From Mechercharimyces sp. CAU 1602 (GTDB lineage Bacteria; Bacillota; Bacilli; Thermoactinomycetales; JANTPT01), in assembly GCF_024753565.1 (NCBI RefSeq), contig NZ_JANTPT010000001.1, positions 1,877,336-1,941,335 of the forward strand: 64,000 bases of DNA, in the 5' to 3' direction. Position 1 is the stretch's first letter. Each line of letters begins with the position of its first letter. This document shows positions 46,401 through 55,147 of the stretch, one piece after another. The translations under genes and the position numbers were made by a program. The notes beneath the pieces are model-generated. The model searched no databases and had not been told where the DNA came from. It worked only from the letters and a program-made list of their open reading frames with translations.

Positions 46401-49400
46401 TCGTATTGAATGGATTCTGTCTCACCTGTTGGATCGGTTACTTTTGTAATGTAATTGCCGGTCTGATCATACTCGTACTTTTCAATCGCGCTTCCTTCTT
46501 TTACACGAATGTTGTCAAACCATACTGTTCCAGTGTTTTTACCACGAAAGAGAACATACACACGAACTTCTTTGAGTGGTTTGTCCGGTGTGATCGTAAC
46601 GGCTGCTCGTTGCCAGCCATGACTGCCAAGAGCAAACTTCGCTTGATCCGTGTTATAGCTCGTCTTACCATTACCCTCATCTTGGATCGCATCCACATAG
46701 ATAGAGTAATCCTTATTTGCTTCGTTTGCCTCTTTGTTTACTACATTCACAGCACGACTTAACCCGGTAACTGTAATTGGAGTCGCTTCCTTTTGATTTA
46801 GAGGAATATACTGCAGATATTGTACACTTCCATCAGTAGTTGATTTCCGCTCCATCTTCAGAGACTGACTACCTTCAAACGATACGGTTGAGTCAATTTT
46901 CCCAGTACCAGCTGAGCGTATCCAGTTTCCTAGCCCGTCTTCAAAACTACTGTTTTCAATCGGGTTATAACTGGTGGAGTAATCCCCCTCTTCTAATTGA
47001 ATCTCATCAAACCATGCCATTCCATTCCCTGCAGAATCAGTATGATCAACTTCGAGATACATCAAAATTTTCTCAGTGTCTGGACCGGTATGGAAGGTAA
47101 ATTGCCTTCTTGTCCAATCTTGAGTTCCACTCAACTCACTATAGCGATTATCACTCCAACCTGCCGATGCCGTCTTCCCAGTAGACGTCATCTGCTTCAC
47201 ATTTAAGAAAGCATTTGCTTTTATTAGATCCTTCGTTTTAATCATCGCCGAAAATGTATAGGTGGTATTAGGCGCTACATATAACTCTTGAGTCGCTCCT
47301 GCATATCCTAGCTTCTCTGAGGTAGAGCGAGTAACTACTTTGAGCGCATGGTTGCCACTATACTTTGTAACAGCATCCATTTCAGCAAAACCATCATCAT
47401 AATATGTTTTTGCAACCCAGTTTGTAGGAACAAGCCCTCCTTCAAACCCACTATTTTTTAGTAGTGAAGGATCATGTTTAAGTTGGACATCACTAAACCA
47501 AGCCGTCCCTGAACCTTTTTCATTGGTATGATCTACTTGCAGATAAATCTTCACCTTCGCAGCATCCGCTCGCGTAGGAATCGTGATTTCTCTTTTACTC
47601 CACTCGCTTGTCCCTTGCGCTGGCTTCAAACGCGTATCTAAGCGACTTCCCAATAGCTCTTCACCATCTTTGTTCACTTGAACAATATGAAGGAAAGCAT
47701 TTGCTTCGCTAATCTCTTTTGTTTTTACCATTGCTGAGAGTGTATATTGACTAGAAGGCTGTACGGGCCGCTCTTGTACACCTGCAATATAGCCAAAGAA
47801 ATCATTACGAGCCTTTGAATCAACTCGAATAGAAGGGTTTCCTTCATACATAACTTCATTATCAAGATCGATGGCGCCACCATCCTGTGAAACAGCAGGT
47901 ACCCAGTTTAATGGTACTTTAAAACTTTCATCGGTTTGAAAAGTAACCTCATCAAACCACACGCTACCTGATGCTTCCTTGCTGCGATGATCTACTTCTA
48001 AATAGACTCTAATTTTCTTTGCATCTGCATGAGACTTCACGCTTAACGTGTGTTTAGTCCATTCTGTTGTGCCATTTATTTCGTCAGCTCGAGTATCCTG
48101 CCATGTGCCCGAAATGGTTTCTCCCTGATCGTTGAGCTGGACAACATTAAGAAAAGCGTTTGCCCCGTTTAAAGATTTCGCTTTTAAGTTAGCAGATAAC
48201 ATATACTCCTTCCCTGGTACAACGTCTAACTCTTGGGTAGAAGCGAGATAACCAAAACTGTCGGTATCTGTCTTCGGTGTAAGACGAAGTGAATATCGCC
48301 CACTCTTTTTCTCACCTACATCTACCGTAACCAAGCCATCGTCTTGCGAACGAATCGTATGCCAACCATCTGGTTCTCCTAAGTCCACACGTTCCAGCCC
48401 CGGATTAAGGATCAGGTTTTCAGAAGTACCCATCTCATCCGTCGCTTCAACAATATTACCTTTATCATCTAACACCTGGGCTTCACTTACTTGATCAGGA
48501 TCAATTTCTGCTACTTCGTTCCCTTTATCGTCATAGATATACTCAAAGGTGTCCCCTTCAGCATCTTGATACTCTACCAAATTGTTATCCTTATCATATT
48601 TAAAGGATTCACCACCAGCAGCATCTTCCGCTCGCGTCAAATTTCCCTCTGCATCATATTGATACGATTCTGTTGGCTCGTTACAACCTTCCCGGTTCGC
48701 TTCCGGGTCACAAACCTCGATCAGGTTATTACGATCGTACTTATACGTTGTGATTAAATTTAAGCCGAAGGGATCTTCAACTTCCTTAATCAAATTCCCC
48801 GCATCGTTGTAATAGTACTCCGTCGTATTGGTATTAGCGTCATATACGATCGTTTTCCCTTCCTCAGGGTTATACTCAATGTCCGTATACGCTTCTTCTG
48901 GATCAATAATCTCAGTTAATTGCTTAAAGATATTATACGTATACCACGTCTTACCCCCATCGGGATCAATCACAATACCCATTGTCCCATTAGCAAAATA
49001 ACCGTACTGAGTCTTTGATCCTGTTTCATCCGTAACAGAGATCAAGTCTCGTTTATCGTTATACGTATACACCCAGTCCCGTCCCTCGGGACCTGTTACT
49101 TTGCTCACCTGTTCTCCCTCGTAAGTAAGGTGAAACGAACGACCACTAGGATCAGTTAGTTTGGTCAATTGTTTTTTATCATTATACGTTAACGATAAAC
49201 GGTTGTTATTCATATCTTCAATAGAAGTTAGTTTGCCTTCACTACTGAAGGAGTAGATCGTCTGATCCTTATCCGTTAACGTCCACCCGTCTTTTTGTGA
49301 TCCCTCTAACTTCAGGTGTACACCGAGAGGACGGGCGTATGAGCCATCATCTTTTTGTTGGAAGTAGTGTTTCCCACCATCCATATCATTGAGAAGAGCA

Positions 49401-51532
49401 TTCCCTTTCTCATCTGCTTGCAATGACATTTCATAGTTAAAAGACCAACCTCGACCAAATATCCCCACTTTGCTTGCATGACTATTATAGGTACGAATTA
49501 CTTCCATGTCGAGTTCACGCCCAGGCAATTCCAAGTCCACTTCGGTGATAATCATGTTACCTGTAACGGCATTGATATCACCCCCGGGAATCTCACCAAA
49601 TGCCCAAAACTCTTCCGTTCCGAGGTCCGCTATTCGATTAGGGATCAAAATCTTGAGATAATCAGAGCGCTCCGATTCTCCCGCAGGGGTTTTTGCACTG
49701 ACGCGGAAATAATAATAATCCTTGTACGTACCACCTGAATTTTTATATACAGGGGTGGGATCTTTCGCTAAATCAGCTCCTTTTCCATCCAACTTCCCGT
49801 TAGCATCCATGTGGAGCTGATATCTTCCCGCCTTAATTTCTTCTTCTGTCGGCCAAATCTTTTTGTTGTTCGTCGTAAAATGAGTGGTATTCCCTACGTC
49901 AATCTTCTGATATTCCTTACCATTAAAAATCCAGAGATAGTAGCCTGTTGCATATTGAACTGGATCCCATTTCAAATCAATAAAGCCACTCCCACTTCCT
50001 TCCCAATTGGAGTAGGCTAACCCCTTTGGTTTTCCTGGTTGCGGTGATTGGTATTTAATCGAAAGGTATGGTTTACTACCCGAACCTTCAGATGATATTA
50101 TCTTTTTCCAGTACTCTTGATCATTGCCGTTGGTATGAAACTTGAAACCATTATTCTTTCTTGTTCCACTTACCCATGCTTGAACAGTTTGCGTCACATT
50201 AAACGAAACCTTATCCCCACGGGCAACGTTTTTCATTCCAATGTTGGTCGATGTGATCTTCTTATCTTGTTGTACTTTCCATGTTAGACCGGATTCAGTC
50301 CAATCACCCTTTACTTCATCAAGCCATAGCCCTGTCTTCGTAGGAGCGAAGAAGTAGCTATGAAACACATGCACGTTAAGGGTGGCAGACTCGATAATCA
50401 TTCCCTTTAAGCCACTTACATCCTGTTTCAAATAAGAATGATTGCGACCGGTAGTCCCATCATAGTAACCCACTTTTAATTGATCGCTAGACCCATAGTT
50501 CGTCGTCGTATATTTACTTGAAACATACGTATCGCCCGCGGTCGATTTCGTCGTTGAGGGATCTACATAAATGGGGTACTTTCTCTTTGGATCGCTCAGC
50601 CATTCCCGATCCGCTTTGATCGCAAGTATGAGCTTTCCCTCTTCTTTCGTTAGCACATAATCCACCTGATCAGATTGTGCAGGCTCGTCTGATTTCGGAT
50701 CTATATTTGAATCATACATATACGGCTTAGTCAGTGTAAAAACAACGTTTCCTTCTTTATCTTCGAAGGTGACCGTACCATCTTTCTTTTTTTCAGCGCT
50801 TAAATCGGTATCTAGTGAAAAATAGAAGGTATCCAGGCCAGTCTCTTTCTGAAGGATAATATCTTCCTTAATCTTCGTATTAAACACTTTATTGCGCAAA
50901 GCAACATTTGGAAGAACATTCTCATATGTAACTTCATTTTCATCATAAGAAGCTTTGGCATCCTCAATTTCCAAAGCAGATCTTTCTGCTTCTTTTTGCG
51001 ATTCCACTTGAGATGTTTTATCTGAACGTGATTCAGCAGGATTACTTTGCTTATCCTGATTTTCTTCTTTATCTCCTTCCTTACTTTCTTCTTTCTCATC
51101 AACGATCTCTTCTCCATCTGCCCCTATAAAGGAATAAGAAAGGTGATGATCTCCAGAAACAACCCTTGCATACTCCCCATTTTCAATTTCCGCAGCAAAA
51201 GTAACATCGATAGATGTATTTTCAGGTTTGATTTCATCTTCCTTTTTAACTAATTCAGTAGAAATCTCTTCCCATTTAGATCCTTCTTTAGTGTGGATAG
51301 GTTCAAAATAAACTTCTTTTGTAAAGGTGCCATCACCATTATCAATAACCTTTGAATCTTCCGTTCTTTCTTCGATAAGTTCTTTCTCTTTTGGTTCCGA
51401 TACACTAGTTTCTTCTGTTGCCAATACAGGTTCCGATTGGACAGGGATTAAAGTAACCACTAATGCGAGCATTAAAAAAACAGATACCACTCTTCGCACA
51501 GAGCGATATCTTCGCTCATACACATACTTCAT
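43415..51532 (-). CDS. secreted RHS-repeat polymorphic toxin with deaminase-like C-terminal domain
   Basis: About 2705 residues. A signal peptide (1-30) and an acidic region are followed by a DNRLRE-like domain (about 310-495), a fibronectin-like stretch, DUF6531 (GDINAVTGNMIITEVDLELPG, about 650-700), RHS/YD repeats (about 760-1030), four tandem lectin-like modules (about 1035-1680, each ending in WFDE/WFSD/WFDN), more RHS repeats, and the RHS core end RYAGYRYDNETGMYYLMARY...DPDGHW (to about 2268). A strongly basic Lys/Arg/Tyr/Ser tract (about 2315-2420) and an acidic patch follow. The last ~130 residues carry GNIAILSGEING, KAHSKK, DSE (about 2616-2618) and ERKPCDSC (2650-2656), the zinc motifs of BURPS668_1122-type toxin deaminases. 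The start at 51532 has AGGAG 7 nt upstream. Confidence 0.9.
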   Translation of the reverse strand: MKYVYERRYRSVRRVVSVFLMLALVVTLIPVQSEPVLATEETSVSEPKEKELIEERTEDSKVIDNGDGTFTKEVYFEPIHTKEGSKWEEISTELVKKEDEIKPENTSIDVTFAAEIENGEYARVVSGDHHLSYSFIGADGEEIVDEKEESKEGDKEENQDKQSNPAESRSDKTSQVESQKEAERSALEIEDAKASYDENEVTYENVLPNVALRNKVFNTKIKEDIILQKETGLDTFYFSLDTDLSAEKKKDGTVTFEDKEGNVVFTLTKPYMYDSNIDPKSDEPAQSDQVDYVLTKEEGKLILAIKADREWLSDPKRKYPIYVDPSTTKSTAGDTYVSSKYTTTNYGSSDQLKVGYYDGTTGRNHSYLKQDVSGLKGMIIESATLNVHVFHSYFFAPTKTGLWLDEVKGDWTESGLTWKVQQDKKITSTNIGMKNVARGDKVSFNVTQTVQAWVSGTRKNNGFKFHTNGNDQEYWKKIISSEGSGSKPYLSIKYQSPQPGKPKGLAYSNWEGSGSGFIDLKWDPVQYATGYYLWIFNGKEYQKIDVGNTTHFTTNNKKIWPTEEEIKAGRYQLHMDANGKLDGKGADLAKDPTPVYKNSGGTYKDYYYFRVSAKTPAGESERSDYLKILIPNRIADLGTEEFWAFGEIPGGDINAVTGNMIITEVDLELPGRELDMEVIRTYNSHASKVGIFGRGWSFNYEMSLQADEKGNALLNDMDGGKHYFQQKDDGSYARPLGVHLKLEGSQKDGWTLTDKDQTIYSFSSEGKLTSIEDMNNNRLSLTYNDKKQLTKLTDPSGRSFHLTYEGEQVSKVTGPEGRDWVYTYNDKRDLISVTDETGSKTQYGYFANGTMGIVIDPDGGKTWYTYNIFKQLTEIIDPEEAYTDIEYNPEEGKTIVYDANTNTTEYYYNDAGNLIKEVEDPFGLNLITTYKYDRNNLIEVCDPEANREGCNEPTESYQYDAEGNLTRAEDAAGGESFKYDKDNNLVEYQDAEGDTFEYIYDDKGNEVAEIDPDQVSEAQVLDDKGNIVEATDEMGTSENLILNPGLERVDLGEPDGWHTIRSQDDGLVTVDVGEKKSGRYSLRLTPKTDTDSFGYLASTQELDVVPGKEYMLSANLKAKSLNGANAFLNVVQLNDQGETISGTWQDTRADEINGTTEWTKHTLSVKSHADAKKIRVYLEVDHRSKEASGSVWFDEVTFQTDESFKVPLNWVPAVSQDGGAIDLDNEVMYEGNPSIRVDSKARNDFFGYIAGVQERPVQPSSQYTLSAMVKTKEISEANAFLHIVQVNKDGEELLGSRLDTRLKPAQGTSEWSKREITIPTRADAAKVKIYLQVDHTNEKGSGTAWFSDVQLKHDPSLLKNSGFEGGLVPTNWVAKTYYDDGFAEMDAVTKYSGNHALKVVTRSTSEKLGYAGATQELYVAPNTTYTFSAMIKTKDLIKANAFLNVKQMTSTGKTASAGWSDNRYSELSGTQDWTRRQFTFHTGPDTEKILMYLEVDHTDSAGNGMAWFDEIQLEEGDYSTSYNPIENSSFEDGLGNWIRSAGTGKIDSTVSFEGSQSLKMERKSTTDGSVQYLQYIPLNQKEATPITVTGLSRAVNVVNKEANEANKDYSIYVDAIQDEGNGKTSYNTDQAKFALGSHGWQRAAVTITPDKPLKEVRVYVLFRGKNTGTVWFDNIRVKEGSAIEKYEYDQTGNYITKVTDPTGETESIQYDAFGNETAITDARGLKTEYTYDDSNQLKTVTLPDKKLKVVYSHDENGNVIEKKVMSGDENTLYNKVTYTYENDLLVATTDELGRTTRYQHDGEGDVTSTTHPNGKTVTHIAGEEGSSLDVAYDGEERYRIHYDVNGNEVKIEDLALQIAKENTFDESDRLTQITQGKGSIGWEYNDSDELIKTRFAHGDQQAVTQYGYNESEQNTEIKDGKGNVYRFDYDETGNVRTAIYPNGVGLSASYDDNINVTEVAIGKSNGDAIAQYQYEYDANGNTTRIQEEVAGLDLPYTYDGLDQLISEMDPATGNTISYAYDPVGNRTEKVVKDKDGQVVSHVKYNHNTGNQLIQVDDIDYKYDENGNRIEDGQYLYSWDAGNRLVEVKEKKTDKRVATYDYDEDGRRVRSTINGEVTNYHYDGAGIEVLYETDASDELTRYYTYSEEGQLLSMTKRSGKTYFYQVNAHGDVIAITDEEEKIVASYTYDAWGNIVSQWGEMASENPFRYAGYRYDNETGMYYLMARYYQPEEGVFLSADPDPGDEDDPQSQNVYLYANNNPIKYIDPDGHWLNVAIGVVSGAYKGYKTYKKTGSLKKAAWAGSKQALMDAIPVGRIFKAGKYLYKGGKKAYKYAKKYNKRVKKKPSKKKVKKYSSTKKVKKSSQRRYSSGKKYKSKTKSRVKRKYSRKQSKYSGKRTSRSTKYSNSRGSRKMKKGEKRAYNKQVMNRKAPKADRTKRELERKRRIERILECQAEMNAISAKTQSVSVRSAGRKDCDKDEDQDDLDEEEFDTLEELLELDDDDVHELPRAYKDGKNDEWYQSMSDYVVELRSELGSNHYRDGNIAILSGEINGTPIEMKAHSKKKADRARGWEIDYKQYPDKKTHFQVRECKKKTGTCKEAGSRSEDERDEYEDRGRDSEVKIFERLARDLNMEVGKRDETVKGTLKIFTERKPCDSCNFVMTQFKWHYPGIEIEVVSNEETGGYGSGLMEVNRVDDVDKLKEKKKK
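44275..44590 (-). other. Lys/Arg/Tyr/Ser-rich basic segment of the RHS protein
   Basis: About 105 residues between the RHS core end and the toxin domain consist mostly of K, R, Y and S in short repeats (KKYS, KKVKK, RKYS). Acidic residues are almost absent. An acidic stretch (EDQDDLDEEE) follows at about 44020-44110. Confidence 0.9.
46497..48430 (-). repeat. four tandem lectin-like (carbohydrate-binding) modules inside the RHS protein
   Basis: Four ~160-residue modules each begin with N-x-G/S-F/L-E (NPGLERVDL, a divergent second start near VPLNWVPAV, NSGFEGGLVP, NSSFEDGLG) and end with a W-F-D/S-E/D/N strand (VWFDEV, AWFSDV, AWFDEI, VWFDNI). This is the jelly-roll pattern of CBM-like domains. 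They interrupt the RHS repeat array, so they may be displayed on the outside of the shell. Confidence 0.75.
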
Positions 51533-51710
51533 ATTCATTCTCCTAATATCAAAATTGGAACTCATATAGACTAACTTTTTGACTATAAATCTTTATGAGC
51601 ACTTTATCTATCTTACATAAATTCTAGAAAACTGCAATAGATTTTTTTGAAATATAGTGCTATATTATCTTAATATGTCAGCTAACGATTACTAGGAGAT
51701 GAATGGTAAA

Positions 51711-52184
51711 ATGAGCAAGAAGCTTATACTAGCTCTCACTATCTTATTAGTGCTAACCGCTTGCGAAGGGAAAAATCAATTGGATAACGCTGAGCAACAA
51801 GCACTCACTTATGTAGTGGAATTATATACCGAGGGTAATAGAGATATTGGGATCCTCTCTAAACTTACAGGAAGAAATAAAAGCAAGGAGAGCATCGCTC
51901 ATATCCCCACTTTTCTTGAACCAACTGGGGAGGTACGCATCGCTTCCAAACAAACAGATAAAAAGGAACGACGCGCAATCTATTTTTACTTCTCTCCTGA
52001 ATTGACGAAAGGTCCCTCCCTCAAGGGAATATATATGGAAAAAAGGGGTGAGCAATGGATTTATGCCGGCGATATCAAGGTAGACACTCTAAAGCATAAA
52101 TCCTTTACGGAGGCAGAAAAAGAGGGGGATCTAAAAGATCTCAAAATTGAGGAGTGGAAAAAGGTAGAGTTGAAGGGAGAATAA
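51711..52184 (+). CDS. small lipoprotein of unknown function
   Basis: About 157 residues. The signal peptide ends in a lipobox LLVLTAC (Cys about residue 18), giving a lipid-anchored product. The mature part is mixed alpha/beta with an ALTYVVELYTEGNRDIGILS helix, IYFYFSPEL and GEQWIYAGDIKV strands, and a Lys/Glu-rich end. I do not recognise a family, although the layout resembles Bacillus lipoproteins with a NTF2-like/DUF fold. The ATG at 51711 is preferred; an ATG at 51699 touches the AGGAG ribosome site. It is divergent from the RHS toxin gene. Confidence 0.7.
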   Translation: MSKKLILALTILLVLTACEGKNQLDNAEQQALTYVVELYTEGNRDIGILSKLTGRNKSKESIAHIPTFLEPTGEVRIASKQTDKKERRAIYFYFSPELTKGPSLKGIYMEKRGEQWIYAGDIKVDTLKHKSFTEAEKEGDLKDLKIEEWKKVELKGE

Positions 52185-52236
52185 AGCTCCTCTAAATCAC
52201 TCTTTTCTCTTATAGAGAAACATTTTTACAGGTTGT

Positions 52237-52662
52237 TCACTTTCGGTGCTTACGAAAGATTTGTTTAAACAAAGGATTCTCCTCCATCCGTTTATTACGC
52301 AGTTGATACCCTTCCGGTCGTGGCTGCTGATACTCCTCTCGACAGAGACGATCCCATTGCGCCATGCGCTTGTAAATGGGCGGATGGAGCGACTCATCAT
52401 ATAAAACACACAAGGTATGAAGCCAATCCGTGTTCGCACATTCCAATAACAACAAGACTCGCCGTTTTTCATCCTCTACAAGATAGACACTACCCACGCC
52501 CTGTTCACCATTATTATCCAATTTATGCGTCAGTCGCTCTTTGTCAAAAGGGAGTTCTAAAATTTGACTGATATCCATCACAACTTTTTTTGTGTATTCG
52601 CTCGGGACACATATTTCATACAACCCCAAGCGTTCATCACTTAACTGAACCCAAGTAGCCAT
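52237..52662 (-). CDS. immunity-like protein paired with the orphan deaminase-like gene
   Basis: A 141-residue cytosolic protein of no named family. Order: LGLYEICVPSEYTKK, a helix ending MDISQILELPF, GVGSVYLVEDEKRRVLLLLE strands, WLHTLCVLYDESLHPPIYKRMAQW, then a basic Arg/Gln-rich tail. It starts 2 nt after the stop of the deaminase-like gene, with the same gene order (toxin domain, then partner) as in the large RHS locus. Its first ~100 residues resemble the 42284-42784 protein by eye, which suggests one immunity family. A direct immunity role is inferred, not shown. Confidence 0.65.
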   Translation of the reverse strand: MATWVQLSDERLGLYEICVPSEYTKKVVMDISQILELPFDKERLTHKLDNNGEQGVGSVYLVEDEKRRVLLLLECANTDWLHTLCVLYDESLHPPIYKRMAQWDRLCREEYQQPRPEGYQLRNKRMEENPLFKQIFRKHRK

Positions 52663-52664
52663 AA

Positions 52665-53015
52665 TTACCTCTCCCCTTCCCCTCTGTTGTCTTCAATCGG
52701 ATCCCCTGCAAAAAACAAAATATCTCGCCCTTCCAAATCCAATATCTGTAATGAAATATGAGGATACTGTTTATGAAATTGTATCATCACCCATTGACAA
52801 CTGATGGAGGGAGGGAATTTTACTCGAATTTTTAATGTCCCACTCGCCGTCACATCGTCTTGCAACTGTTCTGCCACTTGTTCCAATAATTTCGGGATCG
52901 GTTCTGCCGCACGATCATATCCCTCTTCTGTATTAATGTTTCCCATCCCGTCTACCTTTAACGTTTTAAAGCGACGAAGGTGCGCTGGTTTTAACGGCAC
53001 TTGCTCTTCTGACAT
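52665..53015 (-). CDS. stand-alone deaminase-like domain lacking catalytic motifs
   Basis: A 116-residue product with no signal peptide. It aligns by eye with the last ~110 residues of the RHS toxin: SGTLKI/KGTLKI, then SCQWVMIQFHKQYP against SCNFVMTQFKWHYP, then ISLQILD against IEIEVVS. The upstream YDRAAEPIPKLLEQVAEQL matches EDRGRDSEVKIFERLARDL. The catalytic D-S-E is replaced by E-P-I, and the first Cys of PCxxC is replaced by Ser (PPSISC), so it should not bind zinc or deaminate. It begins with its own ATG after GGGAGG. It is either a decayed cassette or a protein reusing the fold, for example as a decoy. Confidence 0.7.
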   Translation of the reverse strand: MSEEQVPLKPAHLRRFKTLKVDGMGNINTEEGYDRAAEPIPKLLEQVAEQLQDDVTASGTLKIRVKFPPSISCQWVMIQFHKQYPHISLQILDLEGRDILFFAGDPIEDNRGEGER

Positions 53016-53108
53016 ACGTATACCTCCCTAAGACGAATCACTATATACACTATCATGCTTTAAACTTCACTCCTTGTAAATAACGCATACCTCTTCAGCT
53101 GGTATGAT

Positions 53109-54329
53109 TTAACTCTTCCTTTGCTTTCCTCTACACACCACAATCAACCACATGATTCCACTCAAACAAGATACTGTTCCTATCCCTACCCCAATCAACC
53201 ATATAGGCCACTTATTAAATGCCCAGCCGAACAACACGTAGGAAATTTGCATCATCCCTCCGTATGTAGACATATGTAAAGCGAAAACACGCCCCATCGT
53301 TTGTTTGGATGTATGGGTTTGTAATAGTGTACTGTCTAACGGGATAATAATGCCACTAAAAATACGCATCAGCAGAAGAAACCATATCGCTACATAAAAG
53401 CTAGATGTTTGCGTGAGCAGAACAAAACCAAGCGCTTGTCCTATGTAGGAGATCCCGTAACTAATCCTCTGAATACGCTCTTCTTTTCCCAAACGCCACC
53501 TCACTAACAAAGAGCCTACAAGCACGCCTATTCCATCCACAGCGTAGAGCAGACCTAGCCCCCAGCTAGAACCCTGCTGCCCTAACAGCGGAAGAAATAC
53601 ATAATATCCACCCCCTGCTAGTCCCCAACAGATCCCGATCCATATGATCGCACGAATATGGCGGTTCTGCCTCACTTCCCTCCACCCTTCCCATAAAGAT
53701 GAAAGGTAGTGAAATATCGCTTGATCCCGTTCTCTGCTATCTGTCATAAAAACCATCTGGTGAAAAGCATAGGCGGAGGCAGTATACAAACCTGCATTGA
53801 TAAAAAAAGCATATGATGGCGAGATCATCGTCACAACCCCGCCCACTATTGCCCCAAGCATCATACTCACACTGTTAGTCATCGTCAGCCACGCATTAGC
53901 TTCTGCTAAATCATTGCGTGTAACAATAGATGTTAGCAAAGAACGATGTGCTGGTTGAAAAAAAGCACTCCCTAATCCCACAACCAGAGCTGCAACATAG
54001 ATGAGCACGATCTGTCCCCACTCATACGCACCAATAAAAAGTAGCACCGCGACCGCGCGCATTAGATTGGTATAGATAAGTATTTTCTGTTTTGACCATT
54101 GATCCACTAGAGGACCAAGAAACGGCCCCAATACAATACTAGAAACTGAACGGCACATCAACACCACACCTACAGACAAGGAAGACGCCGTTATATCCAT
54201 TACTACCTGCATCAGCGCGACCGTATGAAGCCAATCACCCACCACACTCCCTGCCTGTCCCATCCATAGCAACCGAAATCTATGATTACGTTTATAGAGA
54301 GAGGCACGACTGTTCGATTTCACGAGCAT
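53109..54329 (-). CDS. MFS transporter
   Basis: About 406 residues with around 12 TM helices. The family motif A region appears as LGPFLGPLVDQWSKQKILIYTNLMR after TM2, and the halves are linked by a cytoplasmic loop with LWEGWREVRQNRHIR. It resembles the H+-coupled drug or macrolide efflux group (MFS_3 / enterobactin-exporter-like), e.g. the AFFQPAHRSLLTSIVTRNDLAEANAW stretch. The ATG at 54329 follows a run of AGGGGGAGGGGG. Substrate unknown. It is monocistronic and lies downstream of the SDR-like gene on the same strand. Confidence 0.88.
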   Translation of the reverse strand: MLVKSNSRASLYKRNHRFRLLWMGQAGSVVGDWLHTVALMQVVMDITASSLSVGVVLMCRSVSSIVLGPFLGPLVDQWSKQKILIYTNLMRAVAVLLFIGAYEWGQIVLIYVAALVVGLGSAFFQPAHRSLLTSIVTRNDLAEANAWLTMTNSVSMMLGAIVGGVVTMISPSYAFFINAGLYTASAYAFHQMVFMTDSRERDQAIFHYLSSLWEGWREVRQNRHIRAIIWIGICWGLAGGGYYVFLPLLGQQGSSWGLGLLYAVDGIGVLVGSLLVRWRLGKEERIQRISYGISYIGQALGFVLLTQTSSFYVAIWFLLLMRIFSGIIIPLDSTLLQTHTSKQTMGRVFALHMSTYGGMMQISYVLFGWAFNKWPIWLIGVGIGTVSCLSGIMWLIVVCRGKQRKS

Positions 54330-54461
54330 ACTCCCCCTCCCCCTCATCTACCTACTTACCACAGAGCTCCGAAATAATCTTTTTATCGAGTAATAAAATA
54401 GTTGAATTTATTGTTAGTTCGCCGTAGCTTACTGCTGATAGTAGATTGCGCATCCATGATA

Positions 54462-54488
54462 AAAAAACGCTCTGCAAGGGGCAGAGCA
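54462..54488 (-). terminator. terminator of the SDR-like gene
   Basis: On the minus strand GCTCTGCC and GCAGAGC flank a CCTT-type loop and are followed by GTTTTTTT. Confidence 0.85.
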
Positions 54489-54531
54489 AATTTCCAGATG
54501 CGAAATAACCATGAATAATCAATCACCCCTG

Positions 54532-55119
54532 TTATGGTCTTTTCGTCCATGGACGTACGCTTCCTACAATGACTTGTTTTTCCGATGTCTCAAGGGCATG
54601 CAACACTCCACTACTAATCTCTTCATGTGTAAGCCAGCGTGAATAGCTTCCTTCATCTATAAATCCAAGCACAACTTCATGGTAGCTCACCCGTTGTAGC
54701 TTTTGAAAAGGCGCACGACGTCCCACCTGATCAACCGTAGGATCAGCCCCACTACTACCGATCACATGATAGAATTGAGAAGGCGATTCACTCTGCTCTA
54801 GCCACCTCGCTAACTGCAAGGGAGCATGTACGGCCGGTCCATGAATCCATGCGATTACACACTGAAAGAGGCCATATGCTTCTTTCGCCCTCTCACAATC
54901 TTCTAACCATTCTTTTTCCAAGGTGTAGTCAGTCACAACAGGGTGAATCGCTCCTTTATACCCACGTTGCTGTACCTCCTCTACTAACTGATGTAAGCGT
55001 CTCTGGGAACGTGCCATCACCGTGACACTCCATCCCGATTCCGCCAATGCAAGCACAGCCCCCCGTAACATGCCTGTTCCCCCTACAACCAAAGCGTGTT
55101 TTGCATCCTTTATCACCAT
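54532..55119 (-). CDS. short-chain dehydrogenase-like NAD(P)-binding protein
   Basis: A 195-residue protein with an N-terminal dinucleotide loop, ALVVGGTGMLRGAVLALAESGW, and VMARSQRRL where NADP-preferring enzymes carry a basic residue. It is shorter than typical SDRs (about 250). The usual YxxxK catalytic pair is not clearly present, only FYHVIGSSGADPTVDQ and QKLQRVSYHEVVLGF. It may therefore be a binding protein or an atypical reductase, like the short SDR-like proteins of Bacillales. AAAGGAGGAGAG precedes the ATG. Confidence 0.75.
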   Translation of the reverse strand: MVIKDAKHALVVGGTGMLRGAVLALAESGWSVTVMARSQRRLHQLVEEVQQRGYKGAIHPVVTDYTLEKEWLEDCERAKEAYGLFQCVIAWIHGPAVHAPLQLARWLEQSESPSQFYHVIGSSGADPTVDQVGRRAPFQKLQRVSYHEVVLGFIDEGSYSRWLTHEEISSGVLHALETSEKQVIVGSVRPWTKRP

Positions 55120-55147
55120 TGCTTCTCTCCTCCTTTGCTTTCACTCT

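Noticed and set aside
44093..50020. Many plus-strand ORFs opposite the RHS gene
   Set aside because: They arise from the biased RHS codons and show no start signals or family motifs.
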